The position numbers and the translations under genes were made by a program. Shown here piece after piece: positions 1-5,965 of a stretch of 7,116 bases of DNA (positions within the stretch are counted from its first letter, which is position 1; each line of letters starts with the position of its first letter). The notes under the pieces are model-generated. The model saw nothing but the letters and a program-made list of their open reading frames with translations. It made no database searches and was not told the origin of the DNA. Where the stretch lies: assembly GCA_913044085.1 (NCBI GenBank), contig CAJWNW010000085.1, positions 1-7,116 on the forward strand, given 5' to 3'. The DNA comes from an uncultured Flavobacteriaceae bacterium. GTDB taxonomy: Bacteria; Bacteroidota; Bacteroidia; Flavobacteriales; Flavobacteriaceae.

Positions 1-42
1 TAAACGTTAACATACATTTAATTATAAACCAGTTATTGTTGT

Positions 43-123
43 CCATGACAGAAAAGCTGTCAGGAATTAGTTTAGCATCTAAATGAAAAAGGCCTTTTAA
101 AGCCACTTCTTCATTGCTAATTC
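43..123 (+). promoter_or_regulatory. Candidate structured 5' leader of rpsB
   Basis: The stretch upstream of rpsB can fold into two elements. The first is a hairpin with TGACAG at 46-51 paired to CTGTCA at 57-62 around a 5-base loop, extended by CC 43-44 with GG 63-64 across a bulged A. The second is a longer arm: AATGAA 82-87 pairs with TTCATT 110-115, topped by GGC 91-93 with GCC 102-104. Its base can close in either of two ways, by GAATTAG 64-70 with CTAATTC 117-123, or by TTAGC 72-76 with GCTAA 116-120. These exclude each other. Autoregulatory leaders bound by S2 are known upstream of rpsB in gammaproteobacteria, so a leader here is plausible, but the pairing is by eye and there is no covariation evidence. 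A weak -7-like box, TATTGTTG at 34-41, would place a transcript start close to the first hairpin. The leader could equally be the spacer after an upstream operon gene. Confidence 0.4.
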
Positions 124-147
124 AACAGAACGTAAACTAAAACAAAA

Positions 148-939
148 ATGGCAAAAGTAGAAGTTAAAGAACTACTCGACAATGGAGTCCACTTTGGACA
201 TCTCACTAGAAAATGGGATCCTAACATGGCCCCATTCATTTATATGGAACGGAACGGCATCCATATAATCAACCTTTACAAAACAGCAGCTAAACTTGAA
301 GAGGCCTCTAAAGCACTTGCAAAAATTGCAACTTCTGGACGCAAAATTCTCTTCGTTGCCACTAAAAAACAAGCTAAAGATATTGTTGCAGAAAAGGCTG
401 CTAATGTCAAAATGCCATACATTACTGAGCGTTGGCCTGGTGGAATGTTAACTAATTTTGTAACCATTAGAAAAGCGGTTAAGAAAATGGCGGCAATCGA
501 CCGTATGAAAAAAGATGGAACATTCAATACGCTTTCCAAAAAAGAGCGCCTTCAAGTCAGTCGACTTAGGACAAAGCTTGAAAAGAACTTAGGATCGATT
601 TCAGACATGACACGTCTCCCAGGAGCTTTGTTTGTCGTAGACATCAAGCGAGAACATATCGCAATAAAAGAAGCTCAGAAATTGAACATTCCCATTTTTG
701 CTATGGTGGATACAAATTCAGACCCAAGGCAGGTAGATTATGTAATCCCTGCCAATGATGACGCATCAAAATCTATTGAAAAAATTATGATGCATGTCAC
801 AGAAGGCATTGCTCAAGGCCTTGCCACAAGAAAGGCTGAGAAAGAAGGCGGCAATGCTGAAACTAATGAAGTAGTTAAGATGGATGTGGCTACAAAACCA
901 GATGCTGAAGCAACTCCAGTTTCCAAAGAAGAAGAATAA
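148..939 (+). CDS. rpsB: 30S ribosomal protein S2
   Basis: Small-subunit ribosomal protein S2 (uS2), 263 residues, which binds late in 30S assembly at the head-body junction. The N-terminus carries the family signature LLDNGVHFGH (residues 9-18), followed by W23-D24-P25. The conserved TERWPGGMLTN lies at 93-103, and the second signature region contains AIKEAQKLNIP (172-182) and VDTNSDP (187-193). The length slightly exceeds the roughly 240 residues of the E. coli protein because of a charged, glutamate-rich tail from about residue 228 that ends in three glutamates. Such variable acidic tails are common in this family and need not mean anything. The ATG at 148 is the only sensible start: it begins the MAKVEVKELL homology and follows an A-rich stretch without a Shine-Dalgarno motif. 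It lies 82 bases before tsf and is probably cotranscribed with it. Confidence 0.98.
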   Translation: MAKVEVKELLDNGVHFGHLTRKWDPNMAPFIYMERNGIHIINLYKTAAKLEEASKALAKIATSGRKILFVATKKQAKDIVAEKAANVKMPYITERWPGGMLTNFVTIRKAVKKMAAIDRMKKDGTFNTLSKKERLQVSRLRTKLEKNLGSISDMTRLPGALFVVDIKREHIAIKEAQKLNIPIFAMVDTNSDPRQVDYVIPANDDASKSIEKIMMHVTEGIAQGLATRKAEKEGGNAETNEVVKMDVATKPDAEATPVSKEEE

Positions 940-963
940 ACTTGTTAAACAACCAAAAAATTT

Positions 964-1003
964 AAACCGTAAAATTCTTCACTTTTTGATAGATTTTCGG
1001 TTT
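964..1003 (+). other. Imperfect hairpin between rpsB and tsf
   Basis: AAACCG at 964-969 pairs with CGGTTT at 998-1003, and AAAAT at 971-975 pairs with ATTTT at 993-997. One bulged T (970) and a loop of about 17 bases give 11 base pairs. A short CTTTT run follows. It resembles a weak terminator or attenuator, or an mRNA processing or stability element, between two genes that are expressed together in most bacteria. The stem is mostly A-T and the loop is large, so folding would be modest and strong termination is unlikely. Confidence 0.35.
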
Positions 1004-1021
1004 CTTTTAAACTTTAAAACC

Positions 1022-1987
1022 ATGATAAAAGTTACCGCTGCTGAAGTAAATAAACTAAGAAAAGCCACCGGCGCAGGAATGATGGATTGTAAAAAAGCCC
1101 TTGTTGAAGCCGAAGGTGATTTTGACAAAGCAATAGATATTTTAAGAAAAAAAGGTCAAAAAGTTGCTGCCAAAAGAGCCGATAGAGACTCTTCAGAAGG
1201 GGCTGCTGTTGCCAAGGTAAACGCCGAAAACACCATGGGGGTAGCCATTGTTTTGGGTTGTGAAACTGACTTTGTAGGAAAAAATGAAAACTTTTTAGCG
1301 CTTGCTAATAAGTTTGCAGAAATCGCACTTCATTGTGCGTCTAAAGAAGCCTTTCTAGACGCAGATTTTGAAGGTATGACGGTCGCCGAAAAACTGACTG
1401 AACAAACTGGAGTCATTGGAGAGAAGCTAGACATCAAAGCTTTTGAAAAATTAGAGGCTTCATTTGTAGGATCCTATGTGCACATCAATAAGATTGCTGC
1501 ACTTGTTGGCCTTTCTTCTAATGTGGAAAATGCGGCAATTTTGGTAAAAGACTTATCTATGCAGGTCGCTTCCATGGGAGCGACTACACTGTCTTACAAA
1601 GATTTTGACCTTGACTATGTCGCTTCTGAAACAGAAGCGCGCATTGCGGTCATTGAAAAAGACAATATTGAACTTGGTAGATTAGGTAAAACTTTAAAAA
1701 ATGTACCTCAATACGTCTCCATGGCCCAACTCACACCCGAGATTTTAGCAAATGCGGAAGCCGATGCCAAAACACAGTTAAAATTAGAAGGAAAACCAGA
1801 ACAAATTTGGGATAAAATTTTACCAGGTAAAATGGACCGTTTCATATCTGACAACACGACTCTAGACAAAGAACAATGTTTGCTGGACCAAGATTTTATC
1901 AAAGACGAGAAAAGTACTGTTGCTAAATATGTTGCTTCTTATGGTGATGTTGAAGTCACTAACTTTAGAAGAGTCGCCTTAGGCTAA
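1022..1987 (+). CDS. tsf: Translation elongation factor Ts
   Basis: EF-Ts, 321 residues, the cytoplasmic guanine-nucleotide exchange factor that releases GDP from EF-Tu. The N-terminal UBA-like domain covers about residues 1-54 and contains LRKATGAGMMDCKKAL (12-27). The hallmark TDFV motif, which contacts EF-Tu, is at 82-85 within CETDFVGKN. The core subdomains follow, and the C-terminus has the typical LLDQDFIKD and TVAKYV segments. The protein is longer than E. coli EF-Ts (283 residues), which is usual outside the proteobacteria as far as I recall. The same frame is open further upstream to an ATG at 884 inside rpsB, but the start at 1022 is chosen because the family homology begins exactly there with MIKVTAAEVNKLR. 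The additional 46 codons would overlap rpsB and translate the AT-rich spacer. The gene is followed by a strong terminator 22 bases after its stop. Confidence 0.97.
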   Translation: MIKVTAAEVNKLRKATGAGMMDCKKALVEAEGDFDKAIDILRKKGQKVAAKRADRDSSEGAAVAKVNAENTMGVAIVLGCETDFVGKNENFLALANKFAEIALHCASKEAFLDADFEGMTVAEKLTEQTGVIGEKLDIKAFEKLEASFVGSYVHINKIAALVGLSSNVENAAILVKDLSMQVASMGATTLSYKDFDLDYVASETEARIAVIEKDNIELGRLGKTLKNVPQYVSMAQLTPEILANAEADAKTQLKLEGKPEQIWDKILPGKMDRFISDNTTLDKEQCLLDQDFIKDEKSTVAKYVASYGDVEVTNFRRVALG

Positions 1988-2008
1988 TTTTTTAGTTTAT
2001 AAATGATT

Positions 2009-2039
2009 AAAAACCCTGCGATTTACGCTGGGTTTTTTT
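2009..2039 (+). terminator. Rho-independent terminator of rpsB-tsf
   Basis: AAAAACCC at 2009-2016 pairs with GGGTTTTT at 2030-2037, and GCG at 2018-2020 with CGC at 2026-2028. A single T-T mismatch (2017 and 2029) interrupts the stem, and the loop is ATTTA. Seven T residues (2033-2039) follow the GGG. This is the clearest intrinsic terminator in the window. The A-run on its 5' side could also let it work on the other strand, but no minus-strand gene converges here. It separates rpsB-tsf from pyrH-frr. Confidence 0.93.
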
Positions 2040-2072
2040 GTTGAACAGCTTGTGTGAGATAGTTGACCTGTA

Positions 2073-2084
2073 TTATGGCCATAA
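2073..2084. repeat. 12-bp perfect palindrome upstream of the pyrH promoter
   Basis: TTATGGCCATAA is a perfect palindrome with no spacer. It ends 17 bases before the -7 box of the pyrH promoter, so it occupies the place where a -33 element would be expected. It could be an operator. A perfect 12-bp palindrome is expected about once or twice by chance in a window of this size, so only its position argues for function. Confidence 0.25.
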
Positions 2085-2101
2085 AACTTTGAGATATTGT
2101 T

Positions 2102-2109
2102 TATATTTG
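2102..2109 (+). promoter_or_regulatory. Bacteroidota-type -7 promoter element for pyrH-frr
   Basis: TATATTTG matches the TAnnTTTG consensus of the Bacteroidota primary sigma factor perfectly. It lies just after the tsf terminator, and its last base is 20 bases before the pyrH ATG, so the transcript would have a leader of roughly 15 bases. I see no TTG at the usual -33 distance; the nearest upstream TTTG (2088-2091) is too close. The perfect box and its position between a terminator and a start codon support the call. Confidence 0.6.
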
Positions 2110-2128
2110 TGAAACGATTAAAACATCA

Positions 2129-2833
2129 ATGGCTTATAAACGTGTTTTATTAAAATTATCAGGCGAAGCCCTTATGGGCAGTCGCCAATATGGCATAGAC
2201 CCACTACGACTTTCAGAATATGCAAATGATATAAAAGAAGCACTTGCAGAAGGGATTCAAATTGCCATCGTCATCGGAGGTGGTAATATTTTTAGAGGGG
2301 TTGCTGCTGCCAGCAATGGCATGGACCGCGTTCAAGGGGACCATATGGGCATGCTGGCAACAGTCATCAATGGACTGGCGCTTCAATGTACATTAGAAAA
2401 CGAAGGTGTCCCCACTCGCCTTCAATCTGCAATTAAAATCAATGAAGTTGCTGAGCCTTTTATCAGAAGAAGAGCACTGAGGCATTTAGAAAAAGGAAGG
2501 GTCGTAATCTTTGGAGGAGGTACAGGAAACCCTTATTTCACTACCGATTCTGCCGCTGTATTGAGAGCGATTGAAATAAAAGCTGATGTTATTCTTAAGG
2601 GAACTCGTGTGGATGGAATTTATACTGCTGATCCTGAAAAAGATGCATCAGCAAGTAAATACAACACCATTAGTTTTGACGATGTTTTAAAGAAAGGATT
2701 AAAAGTTATGGATACAACAGCCTTCACATTAAGTCAAGAAAATGAATTGCCCATTATTGTTTTTGATATGAACAAAAAAGGCAACTTGATTAAAATTCTT
2801 TCAGGCGAACAAATTGGAACCACCGTAAGCTAA
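2129..2833 (+). CDS. pyrH: Uridylate kinase (UMP kinase)
   Basis: Cytoplasmic UMP kinase of the amino-acid-kinase fold, 234 residues, which phosphorylates UMP to UDP with ATP and so feeds all pyrimidine nucleotide synthesis. The N-terminal LLKLSGEAL (7-15) includes the phosphate-binding Lys9 and the following SGE. The glycine-rich GGGNIFRG is at 50-57, and DRVQGDHMGMLATVIN (66-81) forms the UMP-binding helix region. GGGTGNPYFTTDSAA (129-143) carries the conserved threonines and aspartate. KGTRVDGIYTADP (157-169) is the ATP-side motif, and MDTTAFTLSQENELPIIVFD (194-213) closes the fold. The length is normal for bacterial PyrH. In many bacteria this enzyme is a hexamer activated by GTP and inhibited by UTP; that is family knowledge and was not read from this sequence. 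It is separated from tsf by a terminator and promoter, and its stop is 10 bases before frr, so the two should share a transcript. Confidence 0.98.
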   Translation: MAYKRVLLKLSGEALMGSRQYGIDPLRLSEYANDIKEALAEGIQIAIVIGGGNIFRGVAAASNGMDRVQGDHMGMLATVINGLALQCTLENEGVPTRLQSAIKINEVAEPFIRRRALRHLEKGRVVIFGGGTGNPYFTTDSAAVLRAIEIKADVILKGTRVDGIYTADPEKDASASKYNTISFDDVLKKGLKVMDTTAFTLSQENELPIIVFDMNKKGNLIKILSGEQIGTTVS

Positions 2834-2843
2834 TTGTATAAAC

Positions 2844-3401
2844 ATGAACGAAGAAATCGAATTTATTCTTGAAAGTGCAAAAGAAGCGATGGAAAAAGCA
2901 CTAACGCACCTTGAAAAGCAGTTTGTAAACATCCGTGCTGGAAAAGCAAGCCCTTCAATGCTTGGGAGCGTAACTGTGGATTACTACGGAACTCAAACCC
3001 CTCTTGCTCAAGTTGCAAACGTAAATACACCTGATGGGAGAACCATTACGGTTCAGCCCTGGGAGAAAAGTATGCTACAAGATATTGAGCAAGCCATTAT
3101 GGCTGCCAATCTCGGTTTTAATCCCATGAATAATGGTGAAAGTGTCATTATCAACGTGCCACCATTGACAGAAGAGCGCCGGAAAGAACTCGCAAAACAA
3201 GCAAAGTCTGAAGCAGAAGATGCTAAAATATCCATTCGTGGGTCACGAAAAGACGCCAACAATGAGCTAAAAAAACTGAGTGAAATTTCTGAAGACCTAA
3301 AGAAAAACACTGAAACGGACATCCAAGAAATGACAGATGCAAAAATTAAGACTGTCGATGCGCTTTTTACAGTTAAAGAGAAAGAGATTCTGACCGTTTA
3401 A
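2844..3401 (+). CDS. frr: Ribosome recycling factor
   Basis: Ribosome recycling factor, 185 residues, the standard length. Together with EF-G it splits post-termination ribosomes so that subunits can be reused. Domain I, the three-helix bundle, is formed by about residues 1-30 and 105-185; domain II, the small beta domain, lies in between. Typical segments are NIRAGKASPSML (29-40), VDYYGTQTPLAQVANV (45-60), QPWEKSML (71-78), NVPPLTEERRKEL (104-116) and SIRGSRKDAN (130-139). Arg132 there corresponds to the conserved ribosome-contacting arginine of E. coli RRF. The ATG at 2844 matches the family's N-terminus and follows ATAAAC with no Shine-Dalgarno sequence. It lies immediately downstream of pyrH, as in most bacteria. 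Its TAA stop is inside an inverted repeat. Confidence 0.98.
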   Translation: MNEEIEFILESAKEAMEKALTHLEKQFVNIRAGKASPSMLGSVTVDYYGTQTPLAQVANVNTPDGRTITVQPWEKSMLQDIEQAIMAANLGFNPMNNGESVIINVPPLTEERRKELAKQAKSEAEDAKISIRGSRKDANNELKKLSEISEDLKKNTETDIQEMTDAKIKTVDALFTVKEKEILTV

Positions 3402-3415
3402 AGTTATACTTTAAA
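3397..3415. repeat. Perfect 8-bp inverted repeat spanning the frr stop codon
   Basis: TTTAAAGT at 3397-3404 pairs perfectly with ACTTTAAA at 3408-3415 around the 3-base loop TAT. The TAA stop of frr (3399-3401) lies within the left arm. All pairs but one are A-T, and an A-run rather than a T-run follows, so it is not a classical terminator for frr. It may be an mRNA end or processing hairpin. Confidence 0.3.
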
Positions 3416-3451
3416 AAATAGTAATCTAAAATTGCATTTTAACTTTTTTTT
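3413..3451 (+). terminator. Weak AT-rich terminator candidate after frr
   Basis: AAAAT 3428-3432 pairs with ATTTT 3436-3440 around TGC, the helix can extend through AGT 3420-3422 with ACT 3442-3444, and A-runs at 3413-3418 face the T-run at 3444-3451. Eight T residues end the structure. The stem has almost no G-C pairs, so any termination is probably partial. No other terminator lies between frr and the transporter gene. Confidence 0.3.
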
Positions 3452-3474
3452 AATGATTGTGGGGTGCTTTTATG

Positions 3475-3491
3475 ACCATTTATCAAATGGT
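3475..3491. repeat. Inverted repeat upstream of the transporter gene
   Basis: ACCATTT at 3475-3481 and AAATGGT at 3485-3491 form a perfect 7-bp inverted repeat around ATC, ending 32 bases before the transporter ATG. The position fits an operator or a hairpin in the 5' leader of that gene. No clear TAnnTTTG promoter box is visible nearby; the best is an imperfect TACCTTTA at 3498-3505. Confidence 0.3.
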
Positions 3492-3523
3492 TTTCTCTAC
3501 CTTTAGCCACTTCAAAATTTGGT

Positions 3524-5920
3524 ATGCTCAAATTGTTTTCAACTGGTTTTTGGAATGCTTTAGCGAGGTTAATTCTTCGAAACCGTGTTGTTATTTTGGT
3601 TTTGATAGGGCTATTTACAGTTCTTTTGGCTTCTCAATGGGGTAAAATGCGTTTTAGCTATACTGAAGCGAATCTACTGCCTGACGACCACCCCGTAAAC
3701 CTAGATTATAATCGTTTTCTAGAAATTTTTGGCGAAGAAGGTAACTTAATTGTATTGGGTATTAAAGACCGTCGCTTGTTTTCTCTGGAAAACCTCAACG
3801 CCTGGAACCGCTTCTCTAAATCTTTTGAAAAGAATCCCAATGTTGAAACGATTCTAACGCTTCAAGATTTAAAAAAACTGGTTAAAAATAAAAGAAAGCA
3901 ACAATTTGATTTTATCCCTTTCATCAAAGACTCTTTAAAAACGACAAAGGAGCTTGAAGCCGTTACCTCGGCCTTGTTGCAGGACTTTCCGTTTTATGAC
4001 AACATTCTTTTTAACAAAAAGAGTAATGCGGTCCGCTCAGTGCTCTTATTGGAGAAATCCATCGTAAATAGTCCCGCTAGAAAGTCTTTCATTGTTGACA
4101 GCTTAATTCCGAAGGTTCAATCCTTTGAAAAACAGTACGGGCTAGACGTTCGAGTGTCTGGAATGCCTTATGCTAGGACCTTAAATTCTCAAAATATAAT
4201 TGATGAAATTGAAATTTTTCTTATTGCGGCCATTATAATTACATCGCTTATTTTCTTTTTCTTCTTCAGGTCCTACAGAGCCACATTCATTTCAATGTGT
4301 GTCGTGATTATTGGAGTAATGTGGACTTTTGGAATTTTAGGTTTTTTAGAATATGAAATCACTGTATTAACTGCATTAATTCCACCACTTATCATTGTAA
4401 TTGGAGTGCCCAATTGTATCTTTCTCATAAATAAATACCAGCACGAATTTAACAAGCACGGGAATAAAGCAAAATCGCTGCAGCGGGTCATAACTAAAGT
4501 TGGAAATGCAACGCTAATGACCAATACTACAACAGCCTCTGGATTTGCAACTTTTATCATCACCCAAAGTAAGTTGTTGACAGAGTTTGGAACGGTCGCT
4601 TCATTAAGTATTATGGCTATTTTCTGTTTATGCTTACTAATAATACCCATTATTTACAGCTATATGCCAATGCCCAACGAGAAGCATTTGGAACACCTAA
4701 ATAAACGTTGGATTAATACTTTAGGAAACTGGATAGAAAGAACGGTTAAGCAAAAAAACATCGCTATTTATATAATTTCAGTATTGCTGTTGGTAGCCAG
4801 TATCATTGGAATTTATCAAATCAAAACCTCGGGAAGCCTGCTTGAAGACATGCCAAAAAATGCAGAGTTCTATCAAGACATTCAGTTTTATGAGACTGAG
4901 TTTAACGGGGTAATGCCTTTGGAGATCTTAATAAACACCAAACGTAAAAAAGGGGTTTTAAAGCCGGGAAACCTAAAGAGAATGAGCGCGCTTGAAGACC
5001 TTATTGTTGAAATTCCCGAGCTGTCCAAGCCAATCTCTATTGTTAGCCTGGTTAAGTATTCTAAACAGGCATTTTACAATGGAAATCCAAAATACTATCA
5101 ATTGCCTACCGCGCAAGAAAATGGATTCATTTTATCTTATGCAAAAAACTCCACAAATGATTTGGGTTTGTTGAAAAATTATGTCGATTCAACAGGGCAG
5201 TATGCACGAATTACAACCTTTATACAAGACGATGGAATGGATCAAATGGACCAAATTGAAGATCGATTAAATAAAGAAATTGCAAAGCTTTTCGATAAAG
5301 ACCGCTATGAGGTCTCTCTAACGGGAAAAGCTTTTCTGTTTCAAAAAGGGACAAGTTTTTTAATTAAAAACCTAATCCTTTCACTGGCATTGGCCATTTT
5401 GCTAATCTCTCTTTTCATGGCCTATTTGTTTCGCTCCTTCAGAATGATTGTAATATCCTTAACGCCAAACTTGCTTCCGCTACTAATTACAGCTGGTGCC
5501 ATGGGGTATTTGGGTGTTCCCATCAAACCCTCTACTATTTTGGTCTTTAGCATCGCCTTTGGTATTTCTGTAGACGATACCATCCACTTTTTAGCGAAAT
5601 ACCGTCAAGAACTTATTGCGAGCCGATGGAGTATCAAAAAGTCTGTATTTGCTGCGCTAAGAGAAACAGGAATCAGTATGTTCTACACTTCAATTGTTTT
5701 GTTTTTTGGGTTTTCAGTCTTTACTTCCTCAGATTTTGGGGGAACAGTTGCTTTAGGTGCGCTGGTTTCTGGTACCTTATTACTGGCAATGATGGCCAAC
5801 TTACTCTTGCTGCCTGTTCTATTGTTGTCACTGGAACGCAGTATTGCCAATAAAAGGGTCCTTAAGGAGCCAAGCCTTAAAATAATCCCCGAGAACATCA
5901 ATTCTTTTGAAGATGACTGA
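3524..5920 (+). CDS. RND-superfamily (MMPL/HAE3-like) inner-membrane transporter
   Basis: A 798-residue membrane protein with the two-fold repeated RND layout. TM1 lies at about 20-38, a large extracytoplasmic loop at 40-225, and TM2-6 at about 228-381. TM7 at about 412-432, a second large loop at 433-612 and TM8-12 at about 613-771 make the second half. The halves align at FFRSYRATFIS (247-257) with LFRSFRMIVIS (635-645) and at TM4. The second half has ISVDDTIHFLAKYRQE (681-696) with Asp684-Asp685, the usual proton-relay position in RND pumps. The first half has GVPNCIFLINKYQHE (294-308), with Pro-Asn in the same place. The family exports lipids, hydrophobic compounds or drugs using proton flow; the substrate here is unknown. 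The ATG at 3524 starts directly at the homologous N-terminus. The frame is open back to 3476, but no start codon occurs there. No periplasmic adaptor or outer-membrane channel gene is adjacent, as is typical of MMPL-type rather than HAE1-type pumps. It is the only gene here that ends in TGA. Confidence 0.92.
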   Translation: MLKLFSTGFWNALARLILRNRVVILVLIGLFTVLLASQWGKMRFSYTEANLLPDDHPVNLDYNRFLEIFGEEGNLIVLGIKDRRLFSLENLNAWNRFSKSFEKNPNVETILTLQDLKKLVKNKRKQQFDFIPFIKDSLKTTKELEAVTSALLQDFPFYDNILFNKKSNAVRSVLLLEKSIVNSPARKSFIVDSLIPKVQSFEKQYGLDVRVSGMPYARTLNSQNIIDEIEIFLIAAIIITSLIFFFFFRSYRATFISMCVVIIGVMWTFGILGFLEYEITVLTALIPPLIIVIGVPNCIFLINKYQHEFNKHGNKAKSLQRVITKVGNATLMTNTTTASGFATFIITQSKLLTEFGTVASLSIMAIFCLCLLIIPIIYSYMPMPNEKHLEHLNKRWINTLGNWIERTVKQKNIAIYIISVLLLVASIIGIYQIKTSGSLLEDMPKNAEFYQDIQFYETEFNGVMPLEILINTKRKKGVLKPGNLKRMSALEDLIVEIPELSKPISIVSLVKYSKQAFYNGNPKYYQLPTAQENGFILSYAKNSTNDLGLLKNYVDSTGQYARITTFIQDDGMDQMDQIEDRLNKEIAKLFDKDRYEVSLTGKAFLFQKGTSFLIKNLILSLALAILLISLFMAYLFRSFRMIVISLTPNLLPLLITAGAMGYLGVPIKPSTILVFSIAFGISVDDTIHFLAKYRQELIASRWSIKKSVFAALRETGISMFYTSIVLFFGFSVFTSSDFGGTVALGALVSGTLLLAMMANLLLLPVLLLSLERSIANKRVLKEPSLKIIPENINSFEDD

Positions 5921-5938
5921 ACAATACTTCTAAAATTT

Positions 5939-5946
5939 TATATTTG
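5939..5946 (+). promoter_or_regulatory. Bacteroidota-type -7 promoter element for asnS
   Basis: TATATTTG is again a perfect TAnnTTTG box, in the 45-base gap after the transporter stop. Its last base lies 20 bases before the asnS ATG, exactly as for pyrH, and the 11 bases around it (TTTATATTTGT) are identical in both places. No TTG stands at the expected -33 distance; the closest, at 5907-5909 inside the transporter gene, is about 29 bases away. No terminator separates the transporter from asnS, so read-through may add to expression. Confidence 0.6.
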
Positions 5947-5965
5947 TACCTAATTTTATTTAGAG

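Noticed and set aside
1..3. TAA at the very start as the stop codon of an upstream gene such as rpsI
   Set aside because: Gene order in relatives makes it tempting, but no coding sequence for it is in the window.
34..41. TATTGTTG as the rpsB promoter -7 box
   Set aside because: It has a mismatch in the TTTG core and no -33 TTG, so it is mentioned only as a weak possibility in the leader entry.
884..1021. Upstream ATG at 884 that would extend EF-Ts by 46 residues and overlap rpsB
   Set aside because: EF-Ts homology starts exactly at 1022. The extension would translate the end of rpsB in another frame plus an AT-rich spacer, and resembles no EF-Ts N-terminus.
2063..2091. TTGACC as the -35 of a sigma70-type promoter for pyrH
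   Set aside because: No TATAAT-like box lies 16-18 bases downstream, and the Bacteroidota-type box at 2102-2109 fits better.
3476..3523. Possible longer N-terminus of the transporter
   Set aside because: The frame is open from 3476 but contains no ATG, GTG or TTG, and the usual N-terminal sequence begins at 3524.
3457..3645. 62-codon frame overlapping the start of the transporter gene
   Set aside because: It overlaps the clearly conserved transporter N-terminus in another frame, has no recognisable domain, and starts in a low-complexity spacer.
4273..4650. 125-codon minus-strand frame opposite transporter TM segments
   Set aside because: Hydrophobic residues come from antisense reading of membrane-helix codons; the plus-strand gene explains the sequence.
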